NCBI GenBank assembly: GCA_032718475.1
Contig: JAUCBJ010008799.1
Span: forward strand, 62,001-126,000
Direction: 5' to 3'
From: Nemertoderma westbladi
Taxonomy: Eukaryota > Xenacoelomorpha > Nemertodermatida > Nemertodermatidae
Length of the DNA stretch: 64,000 bases
Part shown: positions 52,772-63,390 of the stretch, piece after piece
Layout: each line of letters starts with the position of its first letter
How positions within the stretch are numbered: position 1 is the first letter of the stretch
Notes under the pieces: model-generated
Told to the model about the DNA's origin: nothing
The model's input: only the letters and a program-made list of their open reading frames with translations
Database searches by the model: none
Translations under genes and position numbers: made by a program

Positions 52772-53124
52772 GTGACAATTACCATATGATACACTTACTG
52801 TATAGTTGTGTGTGGATTTCAGTTGATTCTATTCAATATAAGTTATACAATACTGAACAACAGTATACGGTATCATTGTTGTATTAATATTGTTCTATCA
52901 GTATAAATTAACATACGATAATCATAATGAAAATTATTTAATAATTCCAGTTTTTAATTTCATTTTCAATTAGATAACAAATTTAGTAATATATTATTTC
53001 AGTTTTGGGTACACTGTTAGACAAAAGTTAGTAGGCCTACTACTGTACAACTGTATGAATAGTTGATGTTAGCGGACAGTAGGGTGTGTGAGGGAGACTT
53101 GAGTTAAGGGGAGACTTGATATTT
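52772..53124 (-). promoter_or_regulatory. Distal 5' flank of ABCC copy 2, cut off by the LTR element
   Basis: It starts with the GTGAC target duplication and then matches 9860-10060 upstream of copy 1. A stretch of about 100 bp at 52905-53010 is absent from copy 1. Confidence 0.6.
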
Positions 53125-55684
53125 TTGAATAACTCAAACTACTACTACTAGGTCGAGCGAACTCGGACAGTGGAAATGAGATCCTTCCAGGCTTCCCGAT
53201 TCTCCATAGTTGTCGCAATGTCGTTTCTCCCAAGTTCAGTATCCCTTTCAAGTTGATCTATATATGTTATGGCAGGTCGTCCACGACTACGCTTTCCATG
53301 AGTTGGTTGCCAGAGAAGTAGATCTGGTATGACCTCGTCTTTACTTCGCCAGCAGTGCCCACTGAATCTTAATCTGCGTTCACGGAGGGTGGTTGATACA
53401 GGTGGTATTGTACCATAAAGCTCGGCGTTTGTCATGTGTTGTCTCCAGCTGATGTTTAGGGCTGCCCTTAGTAGTCTTGTGTAGCAACCATCAATTCGTT
53501 GTTCAAGTGATTTAGTCCAGGTCTCACCCCCGTATAAAAATACACTTTCCACTGTGGCTCGAAAGAACTTAGTCTTCAGGTGCCTGGAGAGATCTGATTT
53601 CCAGATGGTATCCATTTTTGATAGAGCTACCCAAGCCTTTGCTTTCCTAACTTCTATGTCCTTTTTGCTACTCTCTATCCATGATCCAAGGTACTGGAAG
53701 TCATCGACCTTCCTTAGTTGATTATTATCAATGGTTGTCAAGTTTCCATCAACATTAAAGGTCATGAATTCGGTCTTGGTAGCATTTATATGCAATCCAA
53801 CCTCCTTAGCAGCCCTCTCCACTTTATTTAGTAGTAGCTGTGCATCTGCTAGCGTATTAGAGAGCAGGGCGATGTCATCCGCAAAGTCGGTGTCTGTGAC
53901 TGTAGTTGCCGGATATCTACTACTTCTGCGTTCTTGAAGTGTGAATCCCAGATCTTCACCCTTTGTGGCCGTCCTCATTGCGTAATCCAGCACAATTACA
54001 AATAGTAATGGTGCTAATGTGTCACCTTGCAGTACGCCAGCCAGGATTGAGTAAAACTCAGTTTCACCATCTGGTGAGAGTACCTGCGCTTCTGTGTCAC
54101 AATATAACAATCCAATGCCAGCAACAATTACTTCTGGTATTCCATAAGCTCTTAGGATTTCAAGCATTTTACCTCTATGGATGGAGTCGAATGCCTTCTT
54201 GAAGTCCACAAAGGTCATGACTGCGGGAGGATTCTTTGACTTAATTCCTTCAATCAGTCTCCGTAGTGCAAGTATCTGAGCTATTGTTGATCTACTTGGT
54301 CGAAATCCGTTTTGGCTCTTACGCAGTAGTTTCTCTATGTGAGGCCTAATCCTATAAAGAATCATTTTATTGTATATTTTGGCAGCTACCACAAGCAGAC
54401 AGATCCCACGATAGTTTGTTGGTATGCCGAGGTCTCCTTTCTTGGGGAGAGGCTTTAGTTGACCTTTAGTCCAAATTTGTGGTGGCTTTTCCCCTTTTAA
54501 CATCCGGTTGCAAACAATCAATAATGGTCTATTTAGCACTCCGGTTTTCCATACCTCCGCTGGGATTTCATCTAATCCACTCGCTTTATTATTGGACATG
54601 CTTTTAATGCTTCTTTGGAGTTCGGCAGGTGTGAAGTCCCCTGTTTCTATAAGTAGTGTCTTGTCATATATTTTCCTTGTAGGGCTGACCTCGATGTTTG
54701 GTGGCTGCCCAAGCAAGTTGCTGAAGTGATTTTTCCACTTCCCAACACGTTCTTCAGGACTATCGGCTTTGAGGCGCCCCTTTGCACAACTTTTCCGACC
54801 AGATACCTCATTTACAGTTTGCCAGGTAAGTCTTGATTGTTGCTGTATGTGAGCAGTTGTAATTGCTTCGATTTTATCCTGTATGTACTTTTCCTGGCTG
54901 ATGTTGTAGGCCAATTTAAGATCGTCCTTAGCTTTCTCACACCTTGTTAATGTTTTCGGTTGTTGGTTGTTCGGTTTTAACTTTGTAGGCTATCTTAAGA
55001 TCTTCTCTCTTACAAGTAACCTCAGAGTTTTGCCATGGCACATACTGTTTTCGTTTAGGTTTCTGGGGGATATGCCTCTTAGCTGATTCCTTGTGGGCTG
55101 TTATTATATTCTGGTATATTGAATCGGTGGATTGGTCTTCATCCATTGACTGAAGTGCTTCAAAGCGGTTTTGAACTTCTACTGTATAAGCATCCTTTAC
55201 AGCATTGTCAGTTCTGAGTTTCTCCCAGTCATAGTTGATTTGCTTGCTTGTCCTGGGTTTGCTGGCTCTCAAACTGAGTCTGATCTCTGCAGTCACAATT
55301 CTGTGGTCCGAACCAATTAGGTTGAACGAGCTGTATGCCTCGCAGTTGATCATGCTATTTCTCCACCTTTTGTTTATAAGGATGTAATCCAGTTGTGCTT
55401 TGGTTCCATTAGGGTATTGAAAGGTCCATAGCTTCCCCTTACTCTTTTCGAATGTGTTGTTTGTTGGTATCAATTCACATTCTTCCATTAGGTCTAAAAG
55501 TAAGTACCCATTTCTGTTAGAACTGGTGTTATAGGTGTAACCCTTGATGTCTTCTGGGCCAATTTGCGCATTCAGGTCACCAGCAATGACTTTAACATTG
55601 TGTTTCGGGATGTCCTTAATAAGTCCAGTCAGTTCTTCATAAAACTTGACTGCTTGTTCTGGCTCTGATATTGAATAACTCAAA
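53125..55684 (-). mobile_element. 5'-truncated LINE with 14-bp target duplication
   Basis: TTGAATAACTCAAA flanks the element at 53125-53138 and 55671-55684, so the body is 53139-55670. The 3' end (minus strand) finishes in (TAG)n. It is truncated in the endonuclease, as expected of target-primed reverse transcription. Confidence 0.9.
53148..55670 (-). pseudogene. LINE endonuclease-reverse transcriptase, 5'-truncated, one frameshift
   Basis: The first part (55670-54937) holds the endonuclease from about its middle: VIAGDLNAQIG (DxN), AQLDYILI, and FNLIGSDHRIVTAEIRLSLR (SDH). A one-base frame change at about 54940 leads to the second part (54914-53148). That part has RT motifs NNKASGLDEIPAEVWK, NYRGICLLVVAAKIYN, NGFRPSRSTIAQILALRRLI, TFVDFKKAFDSIHR, GVLQGDTLAPLLFVIVLDYA and TDTDFADDIALLS (catalytic FADD), then a C-terminal PTHGKRSRGRP region. 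This is an APE-type LINE of the RTE/Jockey grade; the clade is not assigned. It is the same family as the split LINE at 13040-20652. The rest of the endonuclease N-terminus is missing. Confidence 0.85.
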
Positions 55685-56702
55685 AACTATTGTAAATTAT
55701 TTCACAATAACACACCATAATGTTCAAAATACTTGTAGGCTACACCCACGCAACAGTGTTGTATTACCTTTTGGTTATTTTTTGTTTTATTGCCAATAAA
55801 CGTTTTATGGGTTCAAAAGTAAATTGTTAACCTTTACAACGAATGAAAATGCGCACCCTTTTCAAATTATATCATTTAATATAAAAAAAAGGGGTGCGGG
55901 TCGATTCGCCCCTTGACCTATTCGCACCAAGTCTATTCGCCCCAGTAATATAATATACAGTATGTAATATAATAATGAATAGGGTCTATACTATAACTAA
56001 CTATCACTTTTCAAATATTTTTATCTTATCTAGGTATCATTTTTTATCATTCTAATTCAAAAAATCGAATTATAAAGGGAAAAGGTACACATGTTGGTCT
56101 AGTGCGATAATTTACCAATTACAATTACTATACGTGTTCTGTACAGCTGTGTAGTATATTGCATACATAGTATGACATTAGCCTAGACATGCTAGAAAAA
56201 TATTTAAAACAATAAACATGTCAGCATGTAGCCAGCCTGCTCATAAGTCATAATTCATTCTACATCTTGCTGTTCTGTAATTATGCCCAACAATTTATTG
56301 TTGCACCATCAATACACAACAATTGAATCATCAAATGAGACAGGGGGGGCAGTGCCGGATTAACCTTAAGGCATATAAGGCACGTGCCTTTGGGCCAGCC
56401 GAAAATACGGGCCATTTTTTATCAACGAGTCATTCCTATGAAAAAAATATTTTCTAAAATTTGTAGAAAGCAGAGCAAGAAAGTGCATCTTTCGACTACA
56501 TTCGATCCCTAAATTTGTGATAGAAAGTGAAAATTCTAGCTCAGTCGAGGAGTCAGGTGCTGTGTTATTAGTTCGAGACCTGATGGCAGGGAAATAATAA
56601 TACATTGGTAGTAAAACTTTAAAGAGCTAATTATGAACAATGGAGAATTTAATTGAATTTTTTTCAATTTAATTTTAATTATTTGTCGTCAATAACATAA
56701 TA
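55685..56702. other. Intergenic; short repeat with AAGGCACGTGCCTT palindrome
   Basis: At 56345-56420 the stretch AGTGCCGGATTAACCTTAAG and then AAGGCACGTGCCTT (56377-56390) looks like part of a dispersed repeat. The rest may include the 5' UTR of the LINE that follows. No gene was seen. Confidence 0.4.
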
Positions 56703-58229
56703 TTGCTGATATTTATGACTCTCTGTATAAAAGAGCTTCCGGTAATTCTGTCGGGAATCGAAAACGTAAACTCGCCGAACGGTTCTAAAAAGGTAGTAAC
56801 AAAAATGACACACTCAGCAAAAAAAAATAAGCAGAAAAATAAAAGTGAAAAGGAAACTAAAGGCGGCAGTGGCCCTTTGGGTGCCTTCTTCCTCCCTTCC
56901 CATCCGACAACGAATGCGAGTGACACGGAACAAGAAGTCTCCGAGCCACAACTCAAAAACGATAGCGTCGAGGGAATCTCCACCCCGTTAGCGAATGTCG
57001 AGCACAATAAGGTCTTTGGAGAGGATGCGATTTCCCCCCCCGACAGTGCCGATGGGCTGAGCGAGCCTATAAACCCCCCCTATACAAACCCCGCTAGTCT
57101 CGACAAACAACTATCGAGCGAGGAATCTCTTGAATCTCTAATTAGGAATTTGGGTACCCAAATGAACACCCAGACGAACACGCTTCGAGGTGACATGAAA
57201 CTTCAGGCTTCCGAAATTAAGGAACAGATAGTGACCCTAAAAAAGGAATTTCGAAAAGAAATCAATGAGGTTATAGAGTCTGTCGACTTCAACAGCAATT
57301 CAATTCAGGAGACAAACGAAGCACTCGCTTCCTCAATTCAACACAATCAAGCCGAGAATCGGGAAACTAGAAGACAAATTCTATCCAACGAGGTTAGGTT
57401 CTGTAAATGGAACTTAATAATATTCGGAGTCGAAGGAAACCAAAGAGAAAGTCACGAAAAATCAAAAGCGTCACTCGCGCGTTTAGCTGAAAGACTCGAA
57501 CTTCCTCTTCCCATTGTCGCCAACTGTCACAGAATTTCCGGAAAGATAAACGCCCCACTATTCGTTCGTTTCATCCAGTTGGATGAGGTAATGGCGTGGT
57601 CACAAGCAATTGGTAATAAGAAAATCTCTCTGATTAATAACACACAAGTTACAGCAACCCGTGATCTCCCCAAGTGCCTCCTTCCTCTACGAAAGGAACT
57701 AGTACAAATGCGAAAAAATTTGGATCCGGATCAACGCAAAGAAACAAAAATTCACATCAACGAGAACTTTTACCCTTTTGTTTTCCTAAAAAAATCGGAT
57801 GGCTCAATGCTCTCTCCACAGATGGATCCCAAGCTTCCAACAATCCCTGCAGCCATAAAGATACCGCATCAAATAAGTAATGAACGCATGGAATGGCTCA
57901 ACATCCCAAAATCCAACGAGGTAGATCAATCGGTTCGACAAAAGGTTCCACAGATCCCGAGCTCAGTACCACATGAAGGCGACGACATTCACGGAGAAAG
58001 TGAAGGTTTCGCAGGGAGTCGAGAAAGACAACGGGGTCTCGGCCGTTCCCGTGATGGCTCCCAAAGCCAATATCAGAGACAGCACGCACCGCGCGGACGA
58101 GGGTTACAATCCTCTGATTGGGGATACAATCCTCACGATGGTAATAGATACTATCGAGGTGGTTATAGTAGCGACCATAACGGATGCATGAATGGAAGGG
58201 ATGGTGGCTACTACAGTAGTTTATATTAA
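56703..58229 (+). CDS. LINE ORF1 protein (Tx1/L1-like element)
   Basis: The 508-codon ORF is open from ATG 56703. A second ATG at 56805 (AAAATGACACACTCAG) starts the basic, Lys-rich segment and may be the true start. Residues about 140-235 form a coiled coil. About 235-310 (KWNLIIFGVEGNQRESHEKS through NCHRISGKINAPLFVRF) is an RRM-like domain. About 315-370 is the C-terminal domain (KCLLPLRKELVQMRKNLDPD). The tail is Gly/Arg/Ser/Tyr-rich. It probably trimerises and coats the LINE RNA. It belongs with ORF2 at 59072. Confidence 0.8.
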   Translation: MLIFMTLCIKELPVILSGIENVNSPNGSKKVVTKMTHSAKKNKQKNKSEKETKGGSGPLGAFFLPSHPTTNASDTEQEVSEPQLKNDSVEGISTPLANVEHNKVFGEDAISPPDSADGLSEPINPPYTNPASLDKQLSSEESLESLIRNLGTQMNTQTNTLRGDMKLQASEIKEQIVTLKKEFRKEINEVIESVDFNSNSIQETNEALASSIQHNQAENRETRRQILSNEVRFCKWNLIIFGVEGNQRESHEKSKASLARLAERLELPLPIVANCHRISGKINAPLFVRFIQLDEVMAWSQAIGNKKISLINNTQVTATRDLPKCLLPLRKELVQMRKNLDPDQRKETKIHINENFYPFVFLKKSDGSMLSPQMDPKLPTIPAAIKIPHQISNERMEWLNIPKSNEVDQSVRQKVPQIPSSVPHEGDDIHGESEGFAGSRERQRGLGRSRDGSQSQYQRQHAPRGRGLQSSDWGYNPHDGNRYYRGGYSSDHNGCMNGRDGGYYSSLY

Positions 58230-59071
58230 ATTCGAGTAGGTCAACCCCTTGATACTCATTTAAGAATATTCCCATTTAGATTGGTCTAAATTACCGAATT
58301 TACAAATACTTTTGAAATAGGTTAATGGACTAATCTCATTGTTAGATTTAGCAGCCGAAGGTAGAATACATAAATCTGATGCAGAATCCAAGTACGAACT
58401 GGCTTTTTATGCACTGGCAAATGGCAGGCCTCAGTTATTTTTCAGTTATTTTCTTTCCGTTTTTGTATTTAGTCAGAGTTGCTGTTTTTGTGATTTATTC
58501 CATTTTTGTTTTTTTTTGTTTCACATTGCGAAAGAATACTGTGCGACTGTTTGTGTGGAAATAATCCTGCCAAAGGCATTATTAATTTTGTCGGCAGCGA
58601 ACTGGTTGAACTCCATTATGATTATAGTGGACAAATACAGCTCGATTTCTGCATTTCCTCTTATTTTTTTATTGAACTTCCTTATTGTATTAGTATTAAA
58701 TTTAAATTTTTTTTTTTGCTATGCCATAAAAATACTCCTCCATCTCTCCACAATAATTGTTATATCGCTATACTCAAAAATCAATATGAATTTTCAGTAC
58801 AGCAGCAGCGCCATAAATGTTTTTGATGTGAAGTTTGCATTCGACCCAAGTGTCTACGTCCCTTTATTTGTACATGTACACTATTTTTTTATCCTTTTTT
58901 TCATGCAGGGTTTTAATATTAAACTATCAGCAATAGATTTCGAAACAGCAGAAAATGATGGCAATATTTTCCTACACCAGCAATTTAAGTATCGAAATGT
59001 TCAACGAATTACTCAAAGAATTATCCAATTTTTTTTTTCCTTTAAAAGATATGAACTAATACAAACTCATT
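58230..59071 (+). other. Unusually long inter-ORF region with an additional open frame (58339-59091)
   Basis: 842 bp separate ORF1 and ORF2. A third frame is open for 250 codons (58339-59091) and overlaps the ORF2 start by 20 bp. It begins LDLAAEGRIHKSDAESKYEL and continues with Phe/Ile/Leu-rich segments that could span a membrane. It has no ATG for about the first 90 codons. T-rich sequence favours open frames, so this may be chance. Confidence 0.35.
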
Positions 59072-62000
59072 ATGGCGAATACTCCTATTAATATTGTATC
59101 TCTAAATTGTAGAGGGTTACAAAAAAATATCAAAAGAAAGGTTGTCTTTGACAAACTGACTGCCAACAATTTTGATATCTGCCTGCTCCAAGAAACTCAC
59201 AGCTCCGACTCAGACTGCGAAGCCTGGTCGAAGCAGTGGAAGGGCCATACCGTTTTTACCAAAAAAAGTTCACAAAGTGTTGGGGTAGCGATCCTTTTTA
59301 ACGAAAATTTACAATATAAAATAATTAAAAAAATCGTTGACCCTTCAGGAAGATTCATTATTCTAGATGTCGATATAAATAGTACAATTCTGACCCTTGT
59401 AAATATTTATAACTTTAATATTGATTCTAGTGTTCTGATTAAACAAATAAAAAACGAAATGTTAAACTGTTTCGAAAGTGTAAACGTTATATGGGCGGGA
59501 GATTTCAACTGCGTCTTAGACATCACCAAGGACAAATTCGGTGGAGCTCCAAAGACAAATGAAAAAGTACGTTGTGAGGTCTTAGAAACTATGGAAAATA
59601 TTAATTTAATCGATATATATCGGTCACTGCACCCAAATGGTATTTCCTTTTCACATAGACAAAAAGTATTCCAAGGATGGGTACGTACACGAAAAGATTT
59701 TTTTCTCGTTTCAAGTTCGATTGCATCTGTCACTAGTAAATGCGGATCAGTATCCGGATTTTACAGTGACCATTCGGCGGTTTTTTTACAATTCGAAATA
59801 CCAAATAACTGGACAAACAGGAAAAAGGGACCCGGGTTCTGGAAACACAATAATTCTTTACTAACTGATGAAGATTACATATGCCTTGTCAAAACAACCA
59901 TCTCGGATACAGTGACCGAATATAAAGATAATATAAACCCACATTTAAGGTGGGAAATGATAAAGTTAAATGTTCGAACAAAGGCTATAAGCTATGGCAT
60001 TAACAAAAATAAGGAAAAGCACAAAAAACGAAATAGGTTAGAAATTGAGATCGAAAATTTTCACAGAAGAGAAAAATTTCTTTCAAACAGCGAAATGCAA
60101 TCATATCAAAATGCTCAAAATAACCTTATTAAATTAGAAGAAAACGAGGCCCAAGCCTCAATGTTTCGGGCAAAATTACAAAATTATAATGCTGGAGAAA
60201 AACCAACGAAATTTTTTCTCAATTTAGAAAAAAGTAAATCAAAAAATAATACTATTCATAGACTTAAAACGAAAAGGGGTGAAAGTGTAACATCTGACAA
60301 GGAAATTCTCAATGAAGCAGTACAATTTTATAGTGATTTATACCAGTCTAAAAAATTTAATCATTGTCCGATCCTCAGAGATGAACAATCGTCAGCATTT
60401 TTCACAAAATGTGCCAACTTACCAAAACTTGATGAAATGTCAAAAAATTTTCTAGACAAAAATATATCAGAGCTCGAATGTTTGACTGCCTTAAAGGAAA
60501 TGTCAAATGGGAAAAGTCCTGGTGGTGACGGGTTCCCTACAGAATTTTATAAATTTTTTTGGACAGACATAAAAAAATATGTATATGAAAGTTTCCTTTT
60601 CTCGTTTGAAGAACAATCTTTATCAGTATCACAGCGTCAAGGTATCATGTCCCTTTTCCCAAAAAAGGACAAAATACCATCTTTAATAGAAAATCGCAGA
60701 CCGATCACTCTACTAAATACCGACTATAAAATCTTGAGCAAAGCCCTAGCCTCTCGAATGAAAACCGTCTTGGTAGCGATAATAAATTCAGACCAAACGG
60801 GCTCTGTAAAAGGCCGTTACATTGGTGAAAATATAAGACGCATAATCGACACAATGGATATTCTTGATAATAGTGAACAATCCGGCCTAGTTGTGATGGC
60901 CGATTTTCAAAAAGCATTTGATTCTGTAGAATGGGATTTCTTGGAACAGGCATTGAAACATTTCAATTTTCCAGACTCTTTTCTCACTTGGTTTGGCATT
61001 TTATATAACAACAATTTTAAGTTAGTGATTCAAAATAACGGTTATTTATCAAAATCTTTTGTTGCTTCAAGAGGTGTTCGTCAAGGATGTCCGTTATCGG
61101 CATATTTGTTTGTATTAGCTGTTGAAATACTTGCTGGGGTAGTTAGGAATACACATGAAATTAAAGGACTGCAAATGGGGAACAGCAATAATATAATTTC
61201 ACAGTATGTGGATGATACCAATTTTTTCCTACAAGCATCTGCCGAATCGCTTATGGCTCTAATGGAGATCCTAGGGGTTTTCGGAAATATTTCTGGCTTA
61301 AAGCTAAACAAATCCAAAACAGAGGTAACTTGGATTGGCTCCATGAAAAACAGAGCCAGCAAGATCTGTCCACAGCTAAGGCTCAAGTGGTTAATTCCCG
61401 GAGAGCCTTTCAAAATCCTCGGGATTCTACTTTCTACAAATATTTCCTCCATTGAATGCTTAAATTTTCCTGACGCCTTGGAAAAGGCAAAAAAAATAGT
61501 AGAAATTTGGTCACGCCACAAACTCTCTTTATTGGGTCGGATATGCATCGCAAAAACTTTGGTGCTCTCAAAATTTACATATTTATTTGCATGTCTTGAA
61601 AACCCATCAGTGAACATGCAAAAAAATATCTCAGACCTATTAGACAAATTCATCTGGGCTGGAAAACCGCCAAAACTTAAAAAAGCAGTAATGATTAACT
61701 TATATGAAGTTGGTGGTGCACAAATCCCCGACTTAAGTACCTTCATAGAAAGTCAAAAAGTTAAATGGATTCAAAAACTCATAGAAAATAGTCATTCGGT
61801 GTGGAAAACACTCGCCTGCACGCAACTCGGGGATAGTGTTGCCAAAAATTTAAAATGGTTTGTAAATTTACTTCCAGATGATATAAAAAATATCAAGGTG
61901 TGTAAAGGTAATTTCTGGTGCAACGTCTTAACTGTCTGGTGCCGAATAAATTATGCAGTCAGAAACGGCATTGACAATGATGATTTTGTTAACTATCAAA

Positions 62001-62899
62001 CTATATGGTTAAACTCCAATATTAAAATTGATAGTAAACCACTTTTTCATCAACAATGGATTAATAAAGGTATTTTTTTTATCCATAACATCAGAAACCT
62101 CCAACAAAACAGATTTCTTTCCTTTATTGAATTACAAGAAAAATTCAATGTTTCCAAAAAAGACCATTTTTTCTACATGAGTGTAGTGGACGCCATTAAT
62201 ACTCAGTTAAGAACTGCGCTCAAAAAACAGGTACTTGGAGCTTCTGCGCCACTCTCTATGAACATAATTAACAAAGGTCGACGATCAACAAATACGGCAT
62301 ACAAATTATTTATAGATCAAATTGGTGAAACAAACACAGTAGCAAGTCAAAAATGGTGCTTAGAGTTACACACTGATGTAGATAAAATTTTGTGGAACAA
62401 ATTTTTTCAAATGGCCAAAACAAATTCACGTGAAGTGAAAATGTGGTCCTTTCAATTCAAGTTACTGCACCGTAGGTTACCCACAAATACTTTGCTATTT
62501 AAAATAGGCATTTCATCATCAAACCTTTGTTCTTTTTGTAAAACACTCGAGGAAACTTATTTACATCTTTTCTGGGAGTGTGAAACTGTGAAAAAATTAA
62601 TTGATGAATTTAAATTGTGGTGGTTAAAAAACACAAAACAGTCATTAATTCTTACAAAGCTTTCAATGTTGTTTGGGTACCACACAAAAGTGCCGCCAAT
62701 CATTAATTGCCTCCTACAGTTACTAAGATACTATATTTATTGCGAAAAATTCCAAAATACTCCGGCTCTACAAATGTCTGTTTTTCTACATCATGTTCGA
62801 AAAAATTTCCTTTATGAAAACTACATCGCAGTTCAGGAATCAAAAATTTACATTTTCGAGCAAAAATGGAAGCTAATCAATGATTACTTTTTAAGATAA
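59072..62899 (+). CDS. LINE ORF2: endonuclease-reverse transcriptase, Tx1/L1-like, intact
   Basis: The 1275-codon ORF is open from ATG 59072. The APE-type endonuclease covers about 1-240: NIVSLNCRGL (N12), ICLLQETHS (E41), WAGDFNCVLD (D144, N146), TRKDFFLVS (D209, with Lys where the family has a hydrophobic residue) and YSDHSAV (H234). The RT covers about 470-800: KSPGGDGFPTEFYK, NRRPITLLNTDYKILSKALA, DQTGSVKGRYIGENIRR, VMADFQKAFDSVEW (D611), SRGVRQGCPLSAYLFVLAVE and QYVDDTNFF (Y712-D715; YVDD where relatives often have YADD). The C-terminus (about 1150) has CSFCKTLEETYLHLFWEC. These motifs place it in the L1/Tx1 group. With ORF1 it is probably a recently active element. Confidence 0.9.
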   Translation: MANTPINIVSLNCRGLQKNIKRKVVFDKLTANNFDICLLQETHSSDSDCEAWSKQWKGHTVFTKKSSQSVGVAILFNENLQYKIIKKIVDPSGRFIILDVDINSTILTLVNIYNFNIDSSVLIKQIKNEMLNCFESVNVIWAGDFNCVLDITKDKFGGAPKTNEKVRCEVLETMENINLIDIYRSLHPNGISFSHRQKVFQGWVRTRKDFFLVSSSIASVTSKCGSVSGFYSDHSAVFLQFEIPNNWTNRKKGPGFWKHNNSLLTDEDYICLVKTTISDTVTEYKDNINPHLRWEMIKLNVRTKAISYGINKNKEKHKKRNRLEIEIENFHRREKFLSNSEMQSYQNAQNNLIKLEENEAQASMFRAKLQNYNAGEKPTKFFLNLEKSKSKNNTIHRLKTKRGESVTSDKEILNEAVQFYSDLYQSKKFNHCPILRDEQSSAFFTKCANLPKLDEMSKNFLDKNISELECLTALKEMSNGKSPGGDGFPTEFYKFFWTDIKKYVYESFLFSFEEQSLSVSQRQGIMSLFPKKDKIPSLIENRRPITLLNTDYKILSKALASRMKTVLVAIINSDQTGSVKGRYIGENIRRIIDTMDILDNSEQSGLVVMADFQKAFDSVEWDFLEQALKHFNFPDSFLTWFGILYNNNFKLVIQNNGYLSKSFVASRGVRQGCPLSAYLFVLAVEILAGVVRNTHEIKGLQMGNSNNIISQYVDDTNFFLQASAESLMALMEILGVFGNISGLKLNKSKTEVTWIGSMKNRASKICPQLRLKWLIPGEPFKILGILLSTNISSIECLNFPDALEKAKKIVEIWSRHKLSLLGRICIAKTLVLSKFTYLFACLENPSVNMQKNISDLLDKFIWAGKPPKLKKAVMINLYEVGGAQIPDLSTFIESQKVKWIQKLIENSHSVWKTLACTQLGDSVAKNLKWFVNLLPDDIKNIKVCKGNFWCNVLTVWCRINYAVRNGIDNDDFVNYQTIWLNSNIKIDSKPLFHQQWINKGIFFIHNIRNLQQNRFLSFIELQEKFNVSKKDHFFYMSVVDAINTQLRTALKKQVLGASAPLSMNIINKGRRSTNTAYKLFIDQIGETNTVASQKWCLELHTDVDKILWNKFFQMAKTNSREVKMWSFQFKLLHRRLPTNTLLFKIGISSSNLCSFCKTLEETYLHLFWECETVKKLIDEFKLWWLKNTKQSLILTKLSMLFGYHTKVPPIINCLLQLLRYYIYCEKFQNTPALQMSVFLHHVRKNFLYENYIAVQESKIYIFEQKWKLINDYFLR

Positions 62900-63390
62900 A
62901 ATCATCAAATCTATTGCTAGTATGTTTCGATTTGTAATAGTGCGGTTTTTTTTTTCCTTTATTTTTCTGGTTTTTCTATCCTGTTCTGCGGGATTCCGAG
63001 TCCCAATAATAGTGCATTATATTATATTATATGGTGAATTATTTTCCGTCATTATGTTTATCTTACCTGCGCTACTTAAGCATTCAATACGGTAGCTATT
63101 AAGAACCTATGATGTTCTGGTTTTGTTTTTTTTTTTATTTTTTTGTCATATCCATAAGGCGCTGCTGTAGGTTAAGTGCATTTATCCACACGGTAAAATA
63201 TTGAAAAAAGTCATACCGGTACTTTTTTGTTACTTTTTGTGTAATTGCTTGCTGATTGCTTGTTGTTTAAAAATTTGTTATCTGTCGATGCGAATTTGAA
63301 TTTAATTTGGACAATATATATGGACTGGAGAAGAAAAAAAAAAAATATATATATATTGCCCAGCAACTCATTTGTAGGGCGCGACTCTTC
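62900..63390 (+). other. Probable 3' UTR of the Tx1/L1-like LINE
   Basis: T-rich and AT-rich with no ORF. An A-rich run at 63332-63344 before (TA)n could be its tail. No target duplication was found. Confidence 0.35.
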
